DNA of 6,495 nucleotides. Source: Clostridiales bacterium UBA8960 (GTDB lineage Bacteria; Bacillota; Clostridia; Peptostreptococcales; Acidaminobacteraceae). Shown in pieces: positions 1 through 5,630 of this stretch. Numbering within the stretch: the first letter of the stretch is position 1; each line of letters begins with the position of its first letter. A model generated the notes under the pieces. The model made no database searches. It was given only the letters and a program-made list of their open reading frames with translations, and was not told the DNA's origin. The position numbers were made by a program, and so were the translations under genes. Where the stretch lies: assembly GCA_003482695.1 (NCBI GenBank), contig DMYC01000143.1:1-6495 (forward strand), written 5' to 3'.

Positions 1-61
1 GGATTCCGATGATTATAAACTCAATTCGATAGCGCTAGGCGTATTGATGGCGTCTTTATAG
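1..61 (+). CDS. ptb: Phosphate butyryltransferase-like protein, C-terminal end only (partial)
   Basis: Only the last 19 codons and the TAG stop (59-61) lie in the window; the 5' part is off the left edge. The frame from base 2 reads [19 protein letters not shown]. The KLNSIAL stretch followed by a short hydrophobic end resembles, from memory, the C-terminus of phosphate acetyl/butyryltransferases (typically xxKLNSIALAxLVA). That family moves the acyl group between acyl-CoA and phosphate, producing the acyl-phosphate used by butyrate kinase. The stop lies 22 nt before the preferred buk start, so the two genes look co-transcribed in the usual ptb-buk order. The assignment rests on a short match plus its neighbour. 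Phosphate acetyltransferase (pta) is the main alternative, but butyrate kinase immediately downstream favours ptb. Confidence 0.72.
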   Translation, partial: DSDDYKLNSIALGVLMASL

Positions 62-71
62 TGAAAAGTTA

Positions 72-95
72 ATGGAGGTTTTCATGGAGGTTTTC
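72..95 (+). repeat. Perfect 12-bp tandem duplication over the buk start
   Basis: The unit ATGGAGGTTTTC occurs twice back to back, at 72-83 and 84-95. Each copy holds an ATG and a GGAGG, so the GGAGG of copy 1 sits 5 nt upstream of the ATG of copy 2. The repeat is in frame and would encode MEVF twice if translation began at the first ATG. It could have arisen by slippage or by a small duplication. Confidence 0.95.
74..78 (+). promoter_or_regulatory. Ribosome binding site that decides the buk start
   Basis: GGAGG here is 5 nt upstream of the ATG at 84. The earlier ATG at 72 has only a weak purine run (GAAAAG, 63-68) just 3 nt upstream. This favours initiation at 84. The site is also inside the first copy of the 12-bp duplication, so a change in copy number would alter the spacing of starts and ribosome sites. 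Confidence 0.75.
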
Positions 96-1157
96 AGAAT
101 TTTAGCGATTAATCCGGGGTCAACTTCGACGAAAATCGCAATTTATGACAATGAAAAAGAAGTGTTTGAGACGACACTAAGACATTCAAATGAAGAGATC
201 GACAAGTTTGAAAAAATCACAGATCAATATGACTTCAGAAAAGACGTTATCCTGACAGCACTAAATGATAATGGCATCAACTTGACAAAACTTAGTGCAG
301 TCGTTGGTCGAGGCGGTTTGCTCAAACCTATCAAAGGTGGCACATATGCTGTCAATGACAAGATGGTCGAAGATTTACATGCAGCTCAAATGGGTGAACA
401 TGCTTCGAACCTTGGTGGTATGATTGCACATGAAATTGCAAACCAATTGAATATTCCTGCATTTATCGTCGATCCAGTTGTTGTAGACGAAATGCAAGAA
501 GTAGCTAGAATTTCTGGTATGCCAGAAATCGCACGCGTTTCAATTTTTCATGCGCTCAATCAAAAGGCCGTTGCGAGAAGATACGCTAAAGAAACGGGTA
601 AGCCATACGATTCACTTAATTTAATCGTCGCTCACCTTGGCGGTGGTATTTCTGTTGGCGCGCATCAAAATGGAAGAGTCATCGATGTCAACAACGCTCT
701 CGATGGAGAAGGGCCATTTTCACCAGAGAGAACAGGCGGTTTGCCAATTGGCGATTTAGCAAAATTGTGTTTTTCTGGTAACTATACTCACGCTGACATC
801 AAAAAAATGATCAAGGGAAAAGGCGGCCTTGTCGCTTATCTGGGAACAAACGATGGTAGAGATGTCGTTAAGATGATTGAAAATGGCGATGAAAATGCAA
901 AATTGATCTTTGAAGCGATGGCTTATCAGGTGGCTAAGGAAATTGGCAGCTGTGCAACTGTCTTAAAGGGCAAAGTGGATGCAATCATTTTGACAGGTGG
1001 ACTTGCTTATGGAGAAATGCTCACGAACTGGATTCAATCAAGAGTGGCATTTATTTCAGAAGTCATCATTTATCCTGGAGAGGATGAAATGAGCGCACTT
1101 GCTCAAGGCGGTTTACGCGTACTCAGAAAAGAAGAAGACGCACAACTATACGTATAA
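84..1157 (+). CDS. buk: Butyrate kinase (branched-chain/short-chain fatty acid kinase)
   Basis: This gene encodes a cytosolic kinase of the acetate/butyrate kinase branch of the ASKHA superfamily. It converts butyryl- or isobutyryl-type phosphate plus ADP to the free acid plus ATP. With the start at 84 it is 357 residues, the normal length for Buk. Visible motifs are the N-terminal phosphate-binding strand [12 protein letters not shown] (6-17), VGRGG (74-78), [10 protein letters not shown] (183-192), a [12 protein letters not shown] stretch (208-219), and the adenosine-binding ILTGGLAYG (302-310) with [14 protein letters not shown] (330-343). An in-frame ATG at 72 would add four residues (MEVF) that merely repeat the next four. 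I reject that start because 84 has the better ribosome site. It follows the ptb end and precedes an ATPase gene by 16 nt. The downstream 2-oxoacid oxidoreductase suggests that the natural substrate may be branched-chain acyl-phosphates as much as butyryl-phosphate; sequence alone does not settle this. Confidence 0.95.
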   Translation: MEVFRILAINPGSTSTKIAIYDNEKEVFETTLRHSNEEIDKFEKITDQYDFRKDVILTALNDNGINLTKLSAVVGRGGLLKPIKGGTYAVNDKMVEDLHAAQMGEHASNLGGMIAHEIANQLNIPAFIVDPVVVDEMQEVARISGMPEIARVSIFHALNQKAVARRYAKETGKPYDSLNLIVAHLGGGISVGAHQNGRVIDVNNALDGEGPFSPERTGGLPIGDLAKLCFSGNYTHADIKKMIKGKGGLVAYLGTNDGRDVVKMIENGDENAKLIFEAMAYQVAKEIGSCATVLKGKVDAIILTGGLAYGEMLTNWIQSRVAFISEVIIYPGEDEMSALAQGGLRVLRKEEDAQLYV

Positions 1158-1173
1158 AGGGATTGGTGAAAAA

Positions 1174-1860
1174 ATGTCATTAGATTTAACGAAGGATGCG
1201 AGAATAAGAGTATTTATCGGGCATTACGGTAGCGGCAAAACAGAATTCGCAGTCAACTATGCGATGGAACTAAGTAAGCAGACTACAGGCGTAGCGCTTT
1301 GCGATTTGGATATCGTCAATCCTTATTTTAGATCTAGAGAAAAAGCATCAATGCTCGAAGAAAATGGAATCCATGTGATATCCGGTGCACGTGGTCATGA
1401 TATCAATCTTGATTTGCCAATGGTTTCCCCAAATATATTGGCACCCCTTCAAGATGAATCTAAACAGGTGATTCTGGATGTAGGTGGAGACTCAGTAGGC
1501 GCAAGAGTGCTCGCAAGGTTTGCAGCATATCTTAAACCCGGTAAGTACGACATGTTTTTCGTTTTGAACGCAAACAGGGAACAAACTCAAGAGGTTCTAG
1601 GTGTGATTTCACACATTAGAAATATAGAAGACACTGTAGGTGCAAAAGTAACAGGACTCATTAACAATACGCATTTACTTAGGGATACGGATACCGAAGA
1701 GGTATTAAAGGGTCAAAAACTGGCTATGGAAGTTTCTGAAGCAACGAATATTCCGATTAAGTACATCAGCGCACTGGAAAAGGTTACCCGCCAATTGCCA
1801 ATGGATTTAGAGGGACAATTGTTCCCTATTATGATGTACATGCGTGAAGATTGGATGTAA
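1174..1860 (+). CDS. P-loop ATP-binding protein of unknown function, SIMIBI-like, in the buk-VOR operon
   Basis: This 228-residue soluble protein carries a classical Walker A, GHYGSGKT (16-23), near its N-terminus. It then has CDLDIVNPYFR (43-53), with aspartates where MinD/CooC/CobQ-type NTPases bind the metal. A Walker B/switch-like VILDVGGD (99-106) follows, then VLNANREQT (130-138) and GLINNTHL (161-168), the latter placed like the base-recognition loop. The fold suggested is a MinD/ParA/CobQ-like nucleotide-dependent switch, although the P-loop lacks the extra lysine of the deviant KGGxGKT form. The start at 1174 has GGTGA (1165-1169) 4 nt upstream. An upstream ATG at 1099 in the same frame lies inside buk and is unlikely. 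The position between buk and the oxidoreductase genes implies a role with that enzyme, for example assembly, metal or cofactor loading, or regulation. That role is inference. There are no transmembrane segments and no cysteine cluster. Confidence 0.85.
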   Translation: MSLDLTKDARIRVFIGHYGSGKTEFAVNYAMELSKQTTGVALCDLDIVNPYFRSREKASMLEENGIHVISGARGHDINLDLPMVSPNILAPLQDESKQVILDVGGDSVGARVLARFAAYLKPGKYDMFFVLNANREQTQEVLGVISHIRNIEDTVGAKVTGLINNTHLLRDTDTEEVLKGQKLAMEVSEATNIPIKYISALEKVTRQLPMDLEGQLFPIMMYMREDWM

Positions 1861-1863
1861 GGA

Positions 1864-1877
1864 AGCGGACAGCGGAC
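1864..1877 (+). repeat. Short 7-bp tandem repeat in the ATPase-ferredoxin gap
   Basis: AGCGGAC is repeated twice without a spacer in the 43-nt gap between the ATPase and ferredoxin genes. This is the longest gap inside the operon. No promoter or terminator is evident in it. The repeat may be a slippage product with no function. Confidence 0.7.
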
Positions 1878-1903
1878 TTGATTAAGTATAGGAGGAGTTA
1901 AAG

Positions 1904-2119
1904 GTGGCTAAAGGTAAAGTTGCATTTAATGAAGACATTTGTAAGGGCTGTGGACTTTGTACGACAAATTGCCCAGTGAACATTGTAAAAATGGATACAT
2001 CTAAAATTAATATCAAAGGATGTCATCCTGCGACTGTATTTGAAATGGATAAATGTATTGGCTGTGGAAACTGTGCGATTATGTGTCCTGACTCAGTCAT
2101 CACAGTAGAAAGATTTTAG
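1904..2119 (+). CDS. vorD: 2-oxoacid:ferredoxin oxidoreductase, delta (2[4Fe-4S] ferredoxin) subunit
   Basis: This 71-residue ferredoxin-like protein has two [4Fe-4S] motifs: CKGCGLCTTNCP (13-24) and CIGCGNCAIMCP (51-62). Both are CX2CX2CX3CP. One further cysteine lies between them (Cys40, in GCHPA). It is expected to pass electrons from the thiamine-diphosphate site of the alpha/beta subunits to external ferredoxin. The start is GTG at 1904, with a strong GGAGGAG (1891-1897) 6 nt upstream. No ATG lies nearby in frame. The gene is followed after 12 nt by the alpha-subunit gene. The layout of a small separate ferredoxin followed by alpha, beta and gamma matches VOR/KOR-type complexes. The korD name is equally possible because substrate specificity cannot be read here. 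Confidence 0.92.
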   Translation: MAKGKVAFNEDICKGCGLCTTNCPVNIVKMDTSKINIKGCHPATVFEMDKCIGCGNCAIMCPDSVITVERF

Positions 2120-2131
2120 GGAGGTATATTA

Positions 2132-3196
2132 ATGGCTAAGGTACTTATGAAAGGAAATGAGGCTATTGGCGCAGCTGCGATTAAAGCGGGTTGCAAATAC
2201 TTCTTTGGATATCCAATAACCCCACAAAATGAATTGCCGGAATACATGTCAAGAGAGTTGCCTAGAGTGGGTGGCGTTTTCCTTCAAGCTGAAAGTGAAG
2301 TTTCTGCGATCAATATGGTTTATGGTGCAGCTGGTACAGGTGCTCGTGTTATGACATCGTCATCATCACCTGGAATCGCACTTAAACAAGAGGGAATCAC
2401 TTATATCGCAGGAGCTGAACTTCCTTGTGTTATCGTAAATATCGTTAGGGGCGGTCCAGGATTAGGCGGCATTCAACCTGCACAATCCGATTACAACCAA
2501 GTGACGCGTGGTGGTGGTAATGGCGACTATAAACTATTGGTTTATGCACCGGCGAATCTTCAGGAAATGGTTGATTTAATGCAAGAGGCATTTGATGCTG
2601 CAGATTATTATAGAAACCCTGTCATGATGGTTGGCGACGGCATGATTGGTCAAATGATGGAGCCAATCGAGTTTAGAGAAAGTGTATCTAGATTTGAATT
2701 GCCACTAAAAGATTGGGCGACAACTGGCACGAAAGGTGAAAGAAAACCGAATGTCATCAATTCGCTGTTCTTAGCGCCACAACAACTTGAAGATCACAAC
2801 ATCAGACTTCAAGCAAAATACGATGCTATGAAAGCAAATGAAGTGAAATACGAAGCGTATAACCTTGAAAATGCTGAAATCGTTCTTGTAGCATACGGCA
2901 CAACGTCGCGTATCGTGAGAAACGCCATTATTGAATTGAAAGAACAAGGCATCAATGTCGGTTTAATTAGACCGATCACACTGTGGCCTTTCCCAGAAAA
3001 AGCTTTTGACTTGATTCCAGATACATGTAAATCACTTTTATCGGTTGAAATGTCAATGGGCCAAATGGTAGATGATATTAAAATTGCATCAAACGGAAGA
3101 TGGCCAGTTCATTTCTATGGTAGATCGGGTGGTATGGTTCCAACACCAGAAGGTGTTATGAACAAGATTATAGAATTGGTTGGAGGTGCAAAATAA
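2132..3196 (+). CDS. vorB: 2-oxoacid:ferredoxin oxidoreductase, alpha subunit (VorB/KorA type)
   Basis: This 354-residue subunit contains the pyrimidine-binding domain of a thiamine-diphosphate 2-oxoacid:ferredoxin oxidoreductase and a transketolase C-terminal-like domain. The N-terminal region shows GNEAIGAAAIKAGC (8-21), the YPITP signature (27-31), and QAESE (52-56), where the glutamate expected to activate thiamine diphosphate lies (Glu54 or Glu56). It continues with TSSSSPG (75-81) and the glycine-rich VRGGPGLGGIQPAQSD (105-120). The second domain begins near residue 248 (EIVLVAYGTTSR) and contains LIRPITLWPFP (278-288). The ribosome site AGGGAGG (2118-2124) is 7 nt upstream and overlaps the ferredoxin stop. 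The stop overlaps the next start by one base (TAATG). With the beta and gamma subunits it decarboxylates a 2-oxoacid to acyl-CoA. I favour branched-chain 2-oxoacids because of the ptb-buk neighbours; 2-oxoglutarate is the main alternative. Confidence 0.92.
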   Translation: MAKVLMKGNEAIGAAAIKAGCKYFFGYPITPQNELPEYMSRELPRVGGVFLQAESEVSAINMVYGAAGTGARVMTSSSSPGIALKQEGITYIAGAELPCVIVNIVRGGPGLGGIQPAQSDYNQVTRGGGNGDYKLLVYAPANLQEMVDLMQEAFDAADYYRNPVMMVGDGMIGQMMEPIEFRESVSRFELPLKDWATTGTKGERKPNVINSLFLAPQQLEDHNIRLQAKYDAMKANEVKYEAYNLENAEIVLVAYGTTSRIVRNAIIELKEQGINVGLIRPITLWPFPEKAFDLIPDTCKSLLSVEMSMGQMVDDIKIASNGRWPVHFYGRSGGMVPTPEGVMNKIIELVGGAK

Positions 3197-3942
3197 TGGC
3201 TATTGTCGCTCAAAAATCTAAAGGCTTAACAGATAAAGAAACCCACTATTGTCCAGGTTGTACACACGGCATTATTCATAAACTTGTGGCGGAAGTGCTT
3301 GAAGAACTAGACGTATTGGGTGAAACAATCGGCGTTGCACCAGTGGGTTGTTCAGTACTTGCATATGATTACTTCAACTGTGATATGCATGAGGCATCTC
3401 ATGGTAGAGCGCCTGCAGTTGCAACTGGTATCAAACGTGTTATGCCGGACAAAGTTGTATTCACGTATCAAGGCGATGGGGACTTAGCATCGATTGGTAC
3501 TGCAGAAATCGTTCACGTTGCACACAGAGGTGAAAAAATCACGACGATTTTCGTGAATAACGCAATTTATGGCATGACAGGTGGACAAATGGCACCTACG
3601 ACGCTTATTGGTCAACGTGCAACAACTGCACCTTATGGTAGAACAGTTGAACATTCGGGTATGCCACTTCGCGTTTCAGAAATGTTGGCGACAATTGATG
3701 GTGCCGCATTTGTTGAACGTGTTTCAGTAGACTCACCTGGAAACATCAGAAAAGCTAAAAAAGCGATCAAAGAAGCGTTCAAATGTCAATTGGAAGGAAA
3801 AGGATTTTCAATCGTGGAAGTTCTATCAACTTGCCCAACGAACTGGGGCATGACACCAATCGATTCACTCAAATGGTTGCAAGATAACTTGATTCCATAC
3901 TATCCAATGGGCAATTATAGAAGACCAGGGGAGGTAAAATAG
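3196..3942 (+). CDS. vorA: 2-oxoacid:ferredoxin oxidoreductase, beta subunit (thiamine diphosphate-binding)
   Basis: This 248-residue subunit binds the diphosphate end of thiamine diphosphate through Mg2+. The cofactor motif is clear: [10 protein letters not shown] (93-102) ending about 25 residues later in NN (121-122), followed by IYGMTGGQ (124-131). Near the N-terminus HYCPGCTHG (17-25) is the signature seen in KorB/VorA proteins, and PVGCSV (49-54) follows. It lacks the long C-terminal extension found in some pyruvate enzymes, which fits the short KOR/VOR class. Its ATG shares one base with the alpha-subunit stop, and GGAGG (3182-3186) is 9 nt upstream. The overlap suggests translational coupling and equal subunit production. 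Substrate identity is inferred only from context. Confidence 0.93.
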   Translation: MAIVAQKSKGLTDKETHYCPGCTHGIIHKLVAEVLEELDVLGETIGVAPVGCSVLAYDYFNCDMHEASHGRAPAVATGIKRVMPDKVVFTYQGDGDLASIGTAEIVHVAHRGEKITTIFVNNAIYGMTGGQMAPTTLIGQRATTAPYGRTVEHSGMPLRVSEMLATIDGAAFVERVSVDSPGNIRKAKKAIKEAFKCQLEGKGFSIVEVLSTCPTNWGMTPIDSLKWLQDNLIPYYPMGNYRRPGEVK

Positions 3943-4488
3943 ATGTTGAATGAAAGAATTATTTGTGCGGGCTTTGGTGGACAAGGCGTCATGCTTATGG
4001 GACAACTGATCTCATATGCGGGCATGTTGGAAGGCAAGGAAGTTTCTTGGTTGCCTTCATATGGTCCTGAAATGCGTGGAGGGACTGCGAATTGTAGCGT
4101 TATGGTATCTGAGCGTCCTATTGGCTCACCCGTTATCACGGACAATGCAACCGTTGCAATCGTCTTGAATTTACCTTCACTAGATAAATTTGAGAAAGAT
4201 ATCGTCGCGGGTGGAAATTTGATCATAAACAGCTCACTTATTGAAAAAAAAGCAAGTAGAACTGATATTACGGCTTATTATGTTCCAGCTAATGAGATTG
4301 CAGTTGAACTTGGCAACCCAAGAGTGGCGAACATGATTATGCTAGGTGCATATTTAGAACTTTCAAAGATCGTCACTACAGAGTCTGTCATGACGGCACT
4401 TAAAAAAATCTTTGGAGAATCAAAAGCGCATTTGATGGCCATTAACGAAGAAGCTATGAAACGTGGCGCTGAAGCGGTAAGCGCATAA
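3943..4488 (+). CDS. vorC: 2-oxoacid:ferredoxin oxidoreductase, gamma subunit
   Basis: This 181-residue protein belongs to the 2-oxoacid:acceptor oxidoreductase gamma family (Pfam POR-type), the usual length for a separate gamma subunit. Signatures are [13 protein letters not shown] (8-20), [16 protein letters not shown] (36-51) and [14 protein letters not shown] (125-138). In this family the gamma subunit helps form the CoA-binding part of the complex. The ATG follows directly after the beta-subunit stop, and GGGGAGG (3928-3934) is 8 nt upstream. It is the last gene of the operon, and a hairpin terminator begins 4 nt after its stop. Confidence 0.92.
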   Translation: MLNERIICAGFGGQGVMLMGQLISYAGMLEGKEVSWLPSYGPEMRGGTANCSVMVSERPIGSPVITDNATVAIVLNLPSLDKFEKDIVAGGNLIINSSLIEKKASRTDITAYYVPANEIAVELGNPRVANMIMLGAYLELSKIVTTESVMTALKKIFGESKAHLMAINEEAMKRGAEAVSA

Positions 4489-4492
4489 TATG

Positions 4493-4522
4493 AAGGGGCG
4501 AACCATTATGGTCGCCCCTTTT
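4493..4522 (+). terminator. Rho-independent terminator ending the ptb-buk-VOR operon
   Basis: AAGGGGCGA (4493-4501) pairs perfectly with TCGCCCCTT (4512-4520). CCA (4503-4505) can extend the stem with TGG (4509-4511) past a one-base bulge, closing a three-base TTA loop. The right arm runs into TTTT (4519-4522) and then GTATAC. The stem is strong and the T-run is short but adequate. Its place directly after vorC supports the call. Confidence 0.9.
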
Positions 4523-4535
4523 GTATACATAGTCA

Positions 4536-4564
4536 TTGAAGCAACATAAAAAATATGAGATAAT
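4536..4564 (+). promoter_or_regulatory. Sigma-A-like promoter for the GDT1-glmM unit
   Basis: A -35 box TTGAAG (4536-4541) and a -10 box GATAAT (4559-4564) are separated by exactly 17 nt. They match 4 of 6 and 5 of 6 consensus bases. Transcription would start near 4571, giving a leader of about 25 nt before the ATG at 4596. That leader is too short for a riboswitch. The promoter lies just downstream of the operon terminator, as expected for a new transcription unit. Confidence 0.72.
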
Positions 4565-4582
4565 AGAATGCAAAGTTTAATT

Positions 4583-4587
4583 GGGGG
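4583..4587 (+). promoter_or_regulatory. G-rich ribosome binding site of the GDT1 gene
   Basis: GGGGG followed by AT lies 8 nt before the ATG at 4596 and 5 nt before an in-frame GTG at 4593. It differs from the clean GGAGG sites elsewhere in the window, so initiation may be weaker. A TTG at 4581 overlaps this site and would leave no ribosome site of its own, so it is unlikely to be the start. Confidence 0.55.
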
Positions 4588-4595
4588 ATTACGTG

Positions 4596-5609
4596 ATGTT
4601 GGATTTCATTCAAGCCTTTACCTTGATTTTTGTCGCTGAAATGGGGGACAAGACACAAATCATGGCGATGGCATTTGCAACACAATACACAATTGGAAAG
4701 ATTCTGATCGGCGTTTCAATTGGATCCTTTTTAAATCATGGTCTTGCGATCATGCTTGGGTCTGTATTGATGCAGTTTTTACCGTTTGAAGCACTTCAGC
4801 TGGTTGCCGGTGTGTTGTTCATAACCTTTGGGTTGTTGTCGCTGTCCATCGCCGAAGATGAGGAAGATGAGCTTTCGGGCAAAAAATTTGGTGCGATTGC
4901 CACTGTTGCATTGGCATTTTTTTTAGGTGAACTCGGAGATAAGACGCAGTTGACGGCTTTGACGCTTTCTACTCAGTCCGTTTATCCTGCGTTTACTTTG
5001 CTTGGAACGGTATCTGGCATGGTTGTTGTCAGTTCAATTGGAATATTTATCGGATCTAGACTTGGTAACCGTGTGCCAGAGCAGTTTATTCGAATTGGGG
5101 CGTTTTTGATTTTTATGACGTTTGGCCTTACGAAGATCTTGTCATCGGATTATGTGCGCAGTATGGGGATGACATTTATTGTTTTGCTTATGGGCATTAT
5201 CGTTGGTCTTACGATCTTTAGAGCGCTGATTTTCAAAAGACAACTACACGAGATTAAAATATCTTCACTTAAACAGCATGCAGAAGACCTTCGTAATTAC
5301 AGAATGGTTTTAAAAGCAACGGTCGACCACCTTTGTAAAGGCTGTGAGTCCTGTAAGGAGTCGGTTTGTCTCGTTGGCTATATGAAAGCATTGTTATCGG
5401 ATAAGGTGACGCCAAACAGGATGGATCTCACGAATCCCGCGAGTTTAGAAAACTTGTCGTTTGACACATCAAAGGCACAACAAATCAAGATGTTGATCGA
5501 TGAATATTATTTGAAGTATCCTGAAGAGAGAAAAACAAATTTAGAACTCATGAGTATTGAGGCGATTATTAATCGCATCATCCCTGAAAACAATTTAAAA
5601 ACATTATAA
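4596..5609 (+). CDS. TMEM165/GDT1 (UPF0016) family cation transporter with a C-terminal Cys-cluster tail
   Basis: This is a membrane protein of 337 residues from the ATG at 4596. The family's two signature repeats are both present: EMGDKTQ (15-21) and ELGDKTQ (112-118), each at the end of a hydrophobic helix. Hydrophobic segments lie near 5-25, 33-57, 65-86, 98-124, 132-155, 163-182 and 188-212. An acidic loop, EDEEDE (87-92), joins the two halves. Known members move Mn2+ or Ca2+, often against H+, so a manganese exporter or homeostasis role is likely; the ion cannot be read from sequence. Bacterial members are usually about 200-230 residues with six helices. Here a seventh hydrophobic segment is followed by a soluble tail (about 213-337) with CX2CX2CX4C at Cys247, 250, 253 and 258 (CKGCESCKESVC). 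The positive-inside pattern (KR after helix 7, RLGNR after helix 5) places the tail in the cytosol. The tail may bind metal or an Fe-S cluster. glmM follows 21 nt downstream. Confidence 0.88.
   Translation: MLDFIQAFTLIFVAEMGDKTQIMAMAFATQYTIGKILIGVSIGSFLNHGLAIMLGSVLMQFLPFEALQLVAGVLFITFGLLSLSIAEDEEDELSGKKFGAIATVALAFFLGELGDKTQLTALTLSTQSVYPAFTLLGTVSGMVVVSSIGIFIGSRLGNRVPEQFIRIGAFLIFMTFGLTKILSSDYVRSMGMTFIVLLMGIIVGLTIFRALIFKRQLHEIKISSLKQHAEDLRNYRMVLKATVDHLCKGCESCKESVCLVGYMKALLSDKVTPNRMDLTNPASLENLSFDTSKAQQIKMLIDEYYLKYPEERKTNLELMSIEAIINRIIPENNLKTL
5562..5576 (+). repeat. Perfect 15-bp inverted repeat near the end of the GDT1 gene
   Basis: GCGATTA (5562-5568) and TAATCGC (5570-5576) are exact reverse complements around a single T. 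The palindrome is inside the GDT1 coding region, 54 nt before the glmM start. There is no T-run, so it is not a terminator. It could be a protein-binding site or chance within codons for AIINR. Confidence 0.5.
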
Positions 5610-5630
5610 AGCAAATGAAGGAGTTTATAT

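Noticed and set aside
1099..1173. N-terminal extension of the ATPase by 25 residues
   Set aside because: It would overlap the end of buk by 59 nt and place a lysine-rich non-family stretch before the protein. The ATG at 1174 has its own GGTGA ribosome site.
3915..4226. Open frame of 103 codons on the - strand
   Set aside because: It lies opposite the well-recognised gamma subunit gene, resembles no family I know, and its composition follows from the codons of the opposite strand.
4581..4595. TTG start for the GDT1 gene, adding five residues
   Set aside because: The TTG overlaps the G-rich ribosome site. The ATG at 4596 has that site at a suitable distance and gives the usual short N-terminus before helix one.
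4523..4595. Possible manganese riboswitch (yybP-ykoY type) or other leader RNA before the GDT1 gene
   Set aside because: Such a leader would be attractive for this family, but only about 25 nt separate the predicted transcription start from the ATG and no paired elements are visible.
5610..5630. Separate promoter or terminator between GDT1 and glmM
   Set aside because: The 21-nt gap holds only the AAGGAG ribosome site. I see no convincing hairpin or -10/-35 pair.
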